Shown here: piece after piece, positions 32,546 to 40,088 of the stretch
How positions within the stretch are numbered: the first letter of the stretch is position 1
Layout: the number at the start of each line of letters is the position of its first letter
Assembly: GCF_003336425.1 (NCBI RefSeq)
Contig: NZ_QEIO01000015.1
Location: 1-54,327, forward strand
Direction of reading: 5' to 3'
Length of the DNA: 54,327 nt
From: Marinitenerispora sediminis
GTDB taxonomy: Bacteria; Actinomycetota; Actinomycetes; Streptosporangiales; Streptosporangiaceae
Made by a program: the position numbers and the translations under genes
Notes under the pieces: model-generated
Told to the model about the DNA's origin: nothing
Seen by the model: the letters and a program-made list of their open reading frames with translations, nothing else
The model's database searches: none

Positions 32546-34107
32546 CCGGCGGGCCGCGCGCCGACCCCGACGGCCTGGGCCGGGTGGCGCGCGGCGGCGC
32601 CGTGAACCTCGCGGGCGCCGTGCTGGGCGCCGGCCTGAACGTGGCGCTGACGGTGGCGGTCGCCCGGGCGTTCTCCCAGCAGACCGCGGGAGCGTTCTTC
32701 TCCGCGACGTCGGTCTTCCTCATCAGCGCGACGGTGGCCAACCTCGGCACGTCCAACGGCCTCGTGTACTTCGTGGCGCGGCTGCGGGCGCTCGGTGCCG
32801 CGCGGCTGGTGCCGCACGTGCTGCGGCTCGCGCTGGGGCCGGTGGCGGTGGTCGCGGTGCTGCTCGGGGGCCTGCTGCTCGTCCTCGCCGAACCGCTGGC
32901 GGAGCTGCTGGGCGGGCCGGAGGCGGGCCGCTACCTGCGGCTGCTGGCGGTGTTCCTGCCGTTCGCGGTGGCCACCGACGCCGTGCTGGCGGCGGCGCGG
33001 GGCTTCCACGACATGCGGGGCACCGTCCTGCTGGACAAGGTGGCCCGGCCGCTCGCCCAGCTGGGGCTGCTCGCCGGCGTCGCGGCGAGCGGGGCGGCCG
33101 GGCTGCTCGCCGTGGCCTGGGCCGGCCCCTACCTGCCCGCGGCCGTCCTCGCGTGGTTCTGGCTGCGCCGCGTCATGGGGGCCGCACCGGACCCGCCGCC
33201 CGGGCCGGGTGCGGCCGGGCCGGAGGGGGCCGGCGCTCCGGCCGCACCGCGCGCGGACGCCCGGACGTTCTGGGCGTTCGCGCTGCCGCGGTCGGTGGCC
33301 AGCGTCGCGCAGATCGGCATCCAGCGCGGCGGCATCGTGCTGGTGGCCGTGCTGCGCGGTGCGGCGGACGCCGCGCTGTTCACCGCGGCCACCCGCTTCA
33401 TGGTGGTCGGCCAGTTCGGGACGCAGGCGATCCAGTTCGCCGCGCAGCCCCGGCTGAGCGAACTGCTCGCGGTCGACGACCGCGCCGCCGCCAACGCGCT
33501 GTTCCGGACCAGCACCGCCTGGTTGGTCTGCCTCACCTGGCCGCTCTACCTGCCGGTCGCGCTGTACGCGCCGCTGCTGCTGCAGGTGTTCGGGCCCGGC
33601 TACAGCACCGGCGCGGCCGTGCTGGTGGTGGTCGCGGCCGGGATGCTGCTGTCGTCGGCGTGCGGTATGGGCGACCTGGTGCTCACGATGGCCGGCCGCA
33701 CCCGGTGGAACCTGGTGAACAACCTGGCCGCGCTGGCCGCGAACGTCCTGCTGTGCGCGGCGCTCATCCCGCTGCTCGGCGCGGTCGGCGGCGCGTTGGC
33801 GTGGGCGGCGGCGGTGTGCGTGCGCAACGTGCTGCCGCTCGTCCAGCTCGCGCGCTCGCTCGGGCTGTCTCCGTTCAGCCGCGTGTGGCTGGTGGCGGCG
33901 GCCGCCTGCACGGCGTGGTTCGGCGCCGTGCCGGCCCTCTGCCACTGGGCGCTGGGCGGCGGCTGGGCGTCCCTGCTGGTCGCCCTGGCCGCGGGCTGCT
34001 CCGGCTACGCGCTCACGCTGTGGCGGCTGCGTGCGGTGCTCCGGCTGGACGGCCTGCTGCCCCGCCGGCCGCGCCGCCGCGGACCCCGTCCGGCGGTCGC
34101 GGCGTAG
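32512..34107 (+). CDS. Wzx/MATE-type lipid-linked oligosaccharide flippase
   Basis: 531 aa with about 13-14 hydrophobic segments. RVARGGAVNLAGAVLGAGLN and FSQQTAGAFFSATSVFLISA begin the MOP-superfamily pattern; FALPRSVASVAQIGIQRGGI starts the second half. It likely moves undecaprenyl-linked units across the membrane. GTG 32512 overlaps the sulfotransferase gene by 34 bp. GTG 32533 or GTG 32542 (the last overlapping the TGA) are alternative starts, and none has a clearly better ribosome site. The overlap implies translational coupling to the sulfotransferase. Confidence 0.87.
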   Translation: MVGPDPVVAEVTGGPRADPDGLGRVARGGAVNLAGAVLGAGLNVALTVAVARAFSQQTAGAFFSATSVFLISATVANLGTSNGLVYFVARLRALGAARLVPHVLRLALGPVAVVAVLLGGLLLVLAEPLAELLGGPEAGRYLRLLAVFLPFAVATDAVLAAARGFHDMRGTVLLDKVARPLAQLGLLAGVAASGAAGLLAVAWAGPYLPAAVLAWFWLRRVMGAAPDPPPGPGAAGPEGAGAPAAPRADARTFWAFALPRSVASVAQIGIQRGGIVLVAVLRGAADAALFTAATRFMVVGQFGTQAIQFAAQPRLSELLAVDDRAAANALFRTSTAWLVCLTWPLYLPVALYAPLLLQVFGPGYSTGAAVLVVVAAGMLLSSACGMGDLVLTMAGRTRWNLVNNLAALAANVLLCAALIPLLGAVGGALAWAAAVCVRNVLPLVQLARSLGLSPFSRVWLVAAAACTAWFGAVPALCHWALGGGWASLLVALAAGCSGYALTLWRLRAVLRLDGLLPRRPRRRGPRPAVAA

Positions 34108-34456
34108 CGGTGCACCGCGATGGCCATGGCGGACGGCACGCCGCTGCCCATGCGAATCCCCCCGCCGGCACCACGCACACCGCGCGCCCTCGGCCCGGGT
34201 CTCGCGGCGGGTGGCCCGACACCGCGGATCCCCAGGTGCGGGACAGCGCCGGCGACCGCGGTCACCTTCCGCCCGGGCCACCCGCACTCGGCTGACCGAG
34301 TCCGACCGGACGCCACCTCGCCTGCCAGGATCTGGGCCGGGGTACCGTCCGACTCCGCTGCCCCGGAACCACCGTCCCACGCCGGCCATGCGCGGAAACC
34401 GTCCGCGGTGTCGGCTACCGTCCGGAGGTGGAGTGTTCCCACCGGACAGGAGACCA
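34108..34456. other. Spacer between flippase and pentapeptide-repeat genes
   Basis: About 350 bp without a supported gene. The right end holds AGGAG, the ribosome site for the next gene. Confidence 0.5.
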
Positions 34457-35110
34457 ATGCGGCCGCCACGAGAGCTCGCCGACCTGCCCTACGCCGACGC
34501 GCTGCTGCCGTTCGAGGGTGCTCCCGCCGAGGGCGGCGACTACGACGGGCTGCACGCCGCGGACGCCGTCTTCGCGGAGGCCCGGGCGTCCGGCGCGCGG
34601 TTCATCGAGTGCGCGTTCACGTCCGTCGCCTTCGAGCGCGGCCGGTACCGGCGGGCGCGGTTCAACGACGTCTGGATCCACGGATCGCGGATGACGGGGA
34701 CCGACCTCGGCGAGACCGAATGGCTGGACGCCAGCGTCGTCTCCGCCTCCCTGGCCGGGGTCGCGGCGTTCGGCTCCGAGCTGCGGCGGGTGGTCTTCTC
34801 CGGATGCCGGCTCAACGCCGTCAACTTCCGGGGCGCCGAACTCCACGACGTCGTCTTCGAGGACTGCGTGCTCGTGGACGTCGACTTCGGGGAGGCGCGG
34901 CTGACCGACGTGCGCTTCCCCGGCTCGCGGCTGGAGTCCGTCCTGCTCGCCGGGGCCGCCCTGAGCGAGGTCGACCTGCGCGGTGCGACCGCGGTCGACC
35001 TCGCCTCGGGTCACGACGCACTGCGCGGCGCCACCATCGACTCCCGGCAGCTGGTGGACCTCGCGCCCGCGCTGGCGCGGGCGCTGGGGATCACGGTCCG
35101 GGACACCTGA
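34457..35110 (+). CDS. Pentapeptide-repeat protein
   Basis: 217 aa. From about residue 50 to 185 the chain follows the A(D/N)LxX-type five-residue periodicity (GARFIECAFTSVAFERGRYR, ARFNDVWIHGSRMTGTDLGE, CRLNAVNFRGAELHDVVFED, ARLTDVRFPGSRLESVLLAG), which forms a right-handed quadrilateral helix. Such proteins range from DNA mimics protecting gyrase to unknown roles; nothing here decides. ATG 34457 with AGGAG ~5 nt upstream. It is convergent with the acyltransferase gene and may be a bystander in the polysaccharide region. Confidence 0.85.
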   Translation: MRPPRELADLPYADALLPFEGAPAEGGDYDGLHAADAVFAEARASGARFIECAFTSVAFERGRYRRARFNDVWIHGSRMTGTDLGETEWLDASVVSASLAGVAAFGSELRRVVFSGCRLNAVNFRGAELHDVVFEDCVLVDVDFGEARLTDVRFPGSRLESVLLAGAALSEVDLRGATAVDLASGHDALRGATIDSRQLVDLAPALARALGITVRDT

Positions 35111-35134
35111 CCCGCGCCGCGCCGGCCGGGGCCG

Positions 35135-36220
35135 TCACGTCCGCCCGTGCCCGACGCCGTGCCGCGACGCTCCCAGGCCGAAGACGGCCCGGGCCGCCCC
35201 CACGCGGCGGATCGCCTCATAGGACGCCAGGCTCAGTACGAACGACAGCACCATGACGGCCAGGAAGGGGACGACCCCGCTGTCGGCGACGAGCAGGACG
35301 TAGTAGCCGACCGCGACCAGGAAGGTCTGGTGCAGGACGTACACCGGGAAGGACGCCGGACCGAAGTAGGTCATCGCCGCGGAACGCCTGTTCAGGTACC
35401 GTTTGCCGTAGCCGAGCATGGCGAGCAGGGCCACCCAGCAGGCGAGCTGCTCCAGGCCGGCGGAGAGGGCGTCCGGCCGGTCGCCGGGGACGCGGATGTC
35501 GGCGAGGACGCCGGCCGCTCCCAGCAGCGCCGCCGCGAGGTACCACCGGCGGTGCCTCTCGACCGCTCCGACGACGGCGTCGTCCGCCGCCACGAGGAAG
35601 CCGAGCAGGAAGTACCCCGCGAAGACGAGGATGTTCTTTCCGGCCAGGTCCGGGAGAAGGGACAGCACCGCCAGGACCGCGGCCGGCAGGACCAGCAGAA
35701 CCGGGTGCCGCGGCCATCCCGGCGCGTATCCGGTCCGGACGGCGGCGCGCATCGGGAGCACCAGGGCGGCCGAGATGACGAAGAGGAACAGGATGAACCA
35801 CAGGTGGGCCGGCGAGATGCCGCCCGCGTACTCCGACCAGTCGGAGAAGTCGGTGAAGTAGCTCCGCAGGAACTCCCCGTATCCGCCCTGGTAGTCGCGG
35901 TGGAACCGCATCGCGTAATAGGACTGCGGCGGAACGATGACCAGCGCACCGAAGAGGAACGGGACGAGCAGCCGAAAGACCCGCTCCCTGAGGTAGCGCC
36001 CGGCCGATCTGCGCCGCAGCGCGTGGTGGCTGGCGGCGCCGGCGAGCAGGAAGAGCAGCGGCATGAACCAGTACGACAGCTCCACCAGCACCGAGGAGAA
36101 CGCGTTCACCTCGCCCTTGACGTAGAAGGGCGTGCCCTCGTTGAACACCCGGGCCGTGTGGTACGGGAACAGGTAGAGGATCCCGAGGCTGCGGAGCCAG
36201 TCGACGTAGTCGCTCCGCAT
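35135..36220 (-). CDS. Acyltransferase family 3 membrane protein (OafA-like)
   Basis: 361 aa with about 10 hydrophobic segments. The N-terminus MRSDYVDWLRSLGILYLFPY with HTARVF nearby is the family-3 catalytic region; FRLLVPFLFGALVIVPPQSY and ISPAHLWFILFLFVISAALV are conserved segments. Such enzymes acetylate or acylate exported sugars. ATG 36220 is preferred to the long upstream extension, which shows no homology. It is the last gene of a TetR/lipoprotein/acyltransferase set on the minus strand and may decorate the polysaccharide. Confidence 0.87.
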   Translation of the reverse strand: MRSDYVDWLRSLGILYLFPYHTARVFNEGTPFYVKGEVNAFSSVLVELSYWFMPLLFLLAGAASHHALRRRSAGRYLRERVFRLLVPFLFGALVIVPPQSYYAMRFHRDYQGGYGEFLRSYFTDFSDWSEYAGGISPAHLWFILFLFVISAALVLPMRAAVRTGYAPGWPRHPVLLVLPAAVLAVLSLLPDLAGKNILVFAGYFLLGFLVAADDAVVGAVERHRRWYLAAALLGAAGVLADIRVPGDRPDALSAGLEQLACWVALLAMLGYGKRYLNRRSAAMTYFGPASFPVYVLHQTFLVAVGYYVLLVADSGVVPFLAVMVLSFVLSLASYEAIRRVGAARAVFGLGASRHGVGHGRT

Positions 36221-36282
36221 GGTGGTCGCCGTTCCTGTGTCGGTGGCGCGCCGGACGCGGTGCGCGTGGGCGCGGCGGGCGC

Positions 36283-37050
36283 TCACGCGCCGGCCGCCGT
36301 GCGCACGTCGATGGCACCGTTGTCGGTCCGCACCGTGACGGCGTGCGGGCTGCCCGGGTCCTGCGCCACGTCGGAGCGCACGGCGCCGTTGTCCGTCGCG
36401 GTCGTGACGTCGTAGGCGGTGTCGGGGAGTTCGATCGTCACCGCCCCGTTCTCCGCCGCCGCCACCACCCGCGCGGGGGCGGCGGCGAAGGAGAGGTGGA
36501 TCTCCCCGCTCCTGGATTCGACCGCGACGCGGGCCGAGCGGACGCCGGAGCCGCGCAGCTCCCCGTTGTCGCTGCGCAGCGTGAGGGGGCCGGAGACGTC
36601 CTCGACCCGGACCGCGCCGTTCTCCGAGTCGATCTCCAGCGCCGCGTCGAACCCGGCCGCCGTGACCTGGGCTCCGCCTCCCTCGACCGTCAGCGCCACG
36701 TCTCGGGGCACGAGCACCTCGTACCGGACGTCGCAGCGGCCCAGGCTGAGCGGACCGCACCCGGTCCCCATTTCCAGCCTGTCGCCGACGAGTTCCCAGG
36801 CCGCTTCGGTCTCCGCGCCGAAGGACGGCCATCCACCGAGCCACCGGGTCACCTCGACCTCGGCGACGTCGGAGGGGCGGACGTCCAGGTCACCGCGGTC
36901 GACGGCGATGGTGAGCCGGTCTCCCACCGGCCCGAAGCCGCGCTCCTCGCGTTCGGATCCGCCGCCGGGCGCGCAGGACGCCAGGACGGCGACCGTGAGG
37001 AGCGCGCCGGCCGCGGGACGGACGCGCGGGGCGCGGGCGGGCATGGTCAC
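36283..37050 (-). CDS. Secreted lipoprotein with DUF4097-type beta-helix repeats
   Basis: 255 aa. Lipoprotein signal with lipobox LASC (PAAGALLTVAVLASC). After it, repeated strands such as ALEIDSENGAVRVEDVSGPL, TLRSDNGELRG, AAENGAVTIELPDTAYDVTT and VRTDNGAIDVRTAAG show the xxDNGxhxh periodicity of DUF4097/putative adhesin domains. GTG 37050 sits 6 nt after GGAGG; ATG 37044 is possible. Role unknown; it should be anchored outside the membrane. It lies between a TetR regulator and an acyltransferase on the same strand and is probably controlled by that regulator. Confidence 0.85.
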   Translation of the reverse strand: MTMPARAPRVRPAAGALLTVAVLASCAPGGGSEREERGFGPVGDRLTIAVDRGDLDVRPSDVAEVEVTRWLGGWPSFGAETEAAWELVGDRLEMGTGCGPLSLGRCDVRYEVLVPRDVALTVEGGGAQVTAAGFDAALEIDSENGAVRVEDVSGPLTLRSDNGELRGSGVRSARVAVESRSGEIHLSFAAAPARVVAAAENGAVTIELPDTAYDVTTATDNGAVRSDVAQDPGSPHAVTVRTDNGAIDVRTAAGA

Positions 37051-37137
37051 GGGGTGCCTCCAGGAGACGGGAGCAGCGGGTGGTCGGCTCCGCCCCGCCC
37101 GGGCGCGGTCGGCGGCCGCGGGCGGCGCGGTGGTTCG

Positions 37138-37776
37138 TCAGGAGCGCGGGGGCGGGGCCAGCAGCGCGGTCAGCACGGTGGTGAGGGCCTGTTCGGCGGT
37201 CTCGGCGCTCACGGCCGCCGGATCGGCGAGATGCTCCATGGACAGGCCGTTCGTCAGGCAGTGCAGGATCAGCGCCGCGAGTTCGGGATCGACGGCCGGA
37301 CCGCGGCCACCGCGCCGCGCGGCCTCCGCGATGGCCCGGGACGCCGCCTCGCGCTGCGCGCGGCGCAGCGCGGCGACGACCTCGCGGGTCGGTTCCTCCC
37401 GGGCCGCGCGGGCCGCGAACTCCAGTCCGAGCCGGCCGCGCTCGGTGTCGTCGACGATGCGCCGAGCGACGAGCCGGGCGGCCCCGCGGAGGGCGTCCCC
37501 GAGATCGCCGCCGCCGCGGACCTCGGCCAGCACGGCGGTCGACTCGGTGTCGGAGCGCTCGCGCAGCAGCGCGCCGAACAGCTCCTGTTTGCTGCCGAAG
37601 TTGGAGTAGACGGCGCCCTTGGTGAAGCCGGCGGCACGGGCGATGTCCTCAAGCCGGCTGTCGGCGTAGCCGCGCTCGGCGAAGACCTTCGCCGCCGCGG
37701 CCAGCAACCGCCGGCGCACCTCCGCGCGGGGCGTGCGCGGGGTCGGCTCGGGGAGAGGTTCGTCGGACTGGCTCAT
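37138..37776 (-). CDS. TetR-family transcriptional regulator
   Basis: 212 aa. The N-terminal helix-turn-helix is clear: RRRLLAAAAKVFAERGYADS followed by RLEDIARAAGFTKGAVYSNF and GSKQELF. The C-terminal ligand-binding half is diverse, as usual. ATG 37776. It is followed on the same strand by the lipoprotein and acyltransferase genes, so it probably controls this unit and itself. A tandem operator sits 16-50 bp upstream of its start. The divergent Alg14-like gene starts 212 bp away and could share the control region. Confidence 0.92.
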   Translation of the reverse strand: MSQSDEPLPEPTPRTPRAEVRRRLLAAAAKVFAERGYADSRLEDIARAAGFTKGAVYSNFGSKQELFGALLRERSDTESTAVLAEVRGGGDLGDALRGAARLVARRIVDDTERGRLGLEFAARAAREEPTREVVAALRRAQREAASRAIAEAARRGGRGPAVDPELAALILHCLTNGLSMEHLADPAAVSAETAEQALTTVLTALLAPPPRS

Positions 37777-37791
37777 GGAGAGGACGTTAGC

Positions 37792-37826
37792 ATACCCACG
37801 GGTATCGAATACTCATTGGTATCGAA
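37792..37826. promoter_or_regulatory. Tandem TetR-type operator
   Basis: Two head-to-tail copies with 17-bp period: ATACCCACGGGTATCGAA (37792-37809) and ATACTCATTGGTATCGAA (37809-37826). Each has an ATACYC/GGTAT dyad, and only 3 of 18 positions differ. The spacing and position just upstream of the TetR start point to autoregulation, perhaps also control of the divergent Alg14/Alg13 genes. Confidence 0.75.
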
Positions 37827-37988
37827 ATATCCCTTCGGATCCGCCGCGCACGGACCGGCCCTCTCCGGACGCCCGCCCGCCAGAACCTCCGCACCGCGAC
37901 CGCCGCGACCGGGGTGGGCGACACGAGGAGCAGCACTCCTCACATGGAGTTACCGAATAATCACGTAGTGCCATGACATCATGGCGGC

Positions 37989-38447
37989 ATGCCTGCTGCC
38001 CCTGTCCTGTTCGTCGCTTCGAGCGGGGGTCACCTCGCGCAGCTGTGGTCCCTGCGTCCCTGGTGGGAGGGGCGGGACCGGCTCTGGGTCACCTTCCGCA
38101 CCCCCGACGCCGTCTCCACGCTCGCCGGCGAGCGGGTCCGGTGGGCCCACCACCCGACCACGCGGCACCTCGGCAACCTGCTGCGCAACACGGTCCTCGC
38201 CGTCCGTGTACTCGCCGGCCGCCGGCCGGCCGTGGTGGTCTCCACGGGGGCCGGGGTGGCGCTGCCGTTCTTCGCCGTCGCCTGGCTGCTGCGGGTGCCC
38301 ACCGTCTACATCGAGGTCTACGACCGCATCGACGCCCCGACGCTCACCGCCCGGCTCTGCCGGCCCTTCACCCGGCTGTTCCTCGCCCAGTGGGAGGAGC
38401 AGCGCGACTTCATGCCGACCGCGATTACCGTAGGACCGCTGCTATGA
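37989..38447 (+). CDS. Alg14-like glycosyltransferase subunit (PssD/EpsE type)
   Basis: 152 aa. VLFVASSGGHLAQLWSLRPW is the SSGGH signature of Alg14/PssD, the membrane-anchoring and acceptor-binding half of a split GT28 enzyme. VVVSTGAGVALPFFAVAWLL supplies the central hydrophobic region, and VPTVYIEVYDRIDAPTLTAR follows. It needs an Alg13-like partner to bind the sugar nucleotide; that partner is the N-terminal domain of the next protein, which starts inside this gene's stop (ATGA overlap). ATG 37989 has no strong ribosome site. Confidence 0.88.
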   Translation: MPAAPVLFVASSGGHLAQLWSLRPWWEGRDRLWVTFRTPDAVSTLAGERVRWAHHPTTRHLGNLLRNTVLAVRVLAGRRPAVVVSTGAGVALPFFAVAWLLRVPTVYIEVYDRIDAPTLTARLCRPFTRLFLAQWEEQRDFMPTAITVGPLL

Positions 38448-39937
38448 CCGAGAGCCACGCCCGCGACGACCGGCCGCTCGTGCTGGTCAGCATCGGTACC
38501 GACCACCACCCCTTCGACCGGCTGGTCGACTGGGTCGACGCCTACGCGGCCGACCATCCCGCGGTCCGCTGCCTCGTCCAGCACGGCGGCACCCGCCCGC
38601 CGTCGGTCGCCGAGGGGGTCGCCTTCCTCGACCACGACCGCCTCGGCGCGCTGATGGCCGAGGCCGCCGCCGTCGTCACGCACGGCGGTCCCGCGACCGT
38701 CACCGAGGCGCGGCGCAGCGGCCACCTTCCCATCACCGTCGCCCGCGACCCGGAACTCGGGGAGCACGTCGACGACCACCAGCTGCGGTTCGTCTCGCGC
38801 CTGGACATCGCCGGCATGGTGCGGTCCTGCGCCAGTTCCCAGCAGCTGGCCGCGACCCTCGACAAGGCGCTCCGCCAGCCCACCGACTTCCGGCTGGACC
38901 CCGACGCCGGCACCGGGCCGGCCGCGGCGGCCCACCGCGCCGGCGAGCTGATCGACCTGCTCTGCTCGGCGGGCGAGGAACCGGCGCCGCGCCCGCTCCC
39001 CCGGCCCCGGCCGGCCGCGGCGGCCGGCCCCTGGCCGGACGTGACCGTGGTCGTTCCCACCCGGGACCGGCCCGAGCTGCTGCGCCGCACCCTGCGCTCG
39101 ATCACCATGCAGGACTACCCGGGCGTGGTCACCACCCTGGTCGTCTACGACCACGACGACCCGGACCACGCGCTGTCCGACGACTGCGGCGACCGCCCGG
39201 TCCTGGTGCTCGGCAACACCATGAGCCCCGGCCTGGCCGGCGCCCGCAACACGGGCCTGCTCGCCGCCGAGACCGACCTCGTCGCCTTCTGCGACGACGA
39301 CGACACCTGGCTGCCGCACAAGCTGCGCGCCCAGGTCGAGGTGATGCGCGCCGAGCCCGAAACGGAGATCGTGTGCTGCGGCATCCGCGTCGCCTACGAC
39401 ACCACCGAGCGCACCCGGGTCCTGGAGCGCACCGCGGTGACCTTCGCCGACCTGCTGCGGTCCCGGCTCACCGAACTCCACCCCTCGACGTTCCTGCTGC
39501 GCCGCGACGCGCTCGTGCACGGCTGCGGCATGGTCAGCGAGGAGATCCCCGGCAGCTACGGCGAGGACTACGAGCTGCTGCTCCGCCTCGCCCGCCGCGC
39601 GCCGATCCGCAACCTGCCGGATCCGGCGGTGCGGGTGCTGTGGCATCCGCGTTCGCACTTCACCGGCCGGTGGCAGACCGTCTCCGCCGCGCTGCGCTGG
39701 CTGCTCGCCGAGTACCCGGAGTTCCGGCTGGTGCCGCGCGGCTACGCCCGGGTGGCCGGCCAGATCGCCTTCGCGGAGGCCGCGGCCGGCCGCCGGGGCG
39801 CCGCGCTGGAATGGGCCCTGACCACTCTGCGCGCCCGCCTACTGGAGCCTCGGGCGCCGCTGGCCGTCGCGGTGGCCTGCGGCCTGCCGGCCGACGCGCT
39901 GCTGCGCACCCTGCACCGGCGGGGCAAGGGCATCTAG
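38444..39937 (+). CDS. Alg13-like (PssE) domain fused to a GT2-family glycosyltransferase
   Basis: 497 aa. Residues ~8-165 are Alg13-like: VLVSIGTDHHPFDRLVDWVD, then AAAVVTHGGPATVTEARRSG, where HGG binds the nucleotide sugar. A Pro/Ala linker follows (~180-198). Residues ~199-420 are a GT-A fold: DVTVVVPTRDRPELLRRTLR, AFCDDDDTWLPHKLRAQVEV (DxD) and GSYGEDYELLLRLARR (ED motif). So two successive sugar transfers may be made by one polypeptide plus the Alg14-like partner, whose stop overlaps this start. The Alg13-GT2 order is unusual; Alg13 is normally a stand-alone ~160-aa protein. Confidence 0.87.
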   Translation: MTESHARDDRPLVLVSIGTDHHPFDRLVDWVDAYAADHPAVRCLVQHGGTRPPSVAEGVAFLDHDRLGALMAEAAAVVTHGGPATVTEARRSGHLPITVARDPELGEHVDDHQLRFVSRLDIAGMVRSCASSQQLAATLDKALRQPTDFRLDPDAGTGPAAAAHRAGELIDLLCSAGEEPAPRPLPRPRPAAAAGPWPDVTVVVPTRDRPELLRRTLRSITMQDYPGVVTTLVVYDHDDPDHALSDDCGDRPVLVLGNTMSPGLAGARNTGLLAAETDLVAFCDDDDTWLPHKLRAQVEVMRAEPETEIVCCGIRVAYDTTERTRVLERTAVTFADLLRSRLTELHPSTFLLRRDALVHGCGMVSEEIPGSYGEDYELLLRLARRAPIRNLPDPAVRVLWHPRSHFTGRWQTVSAALRWLLAEYPEFRLVPRGYARVAGQIAFAEAAAGRRGAALEWALTTLRARLLEPRAPLAVAVACGLPADALLRTLHRRGKGI

Positions 39938-40088
39938 CGGCCGTCGCCGGACGAGCGGGGGGCCGGGGACCCGCCCTCGCGCGCCATGGGCGGACGGCGC
40001 GCGCACCGCGGGAGCGGCGGGATCGGGCCATGGCCGGTCTGGGCCGCGGGCCTGCGCCGGACCGGAGGCACCGGCTCCGGAGCGGTCC

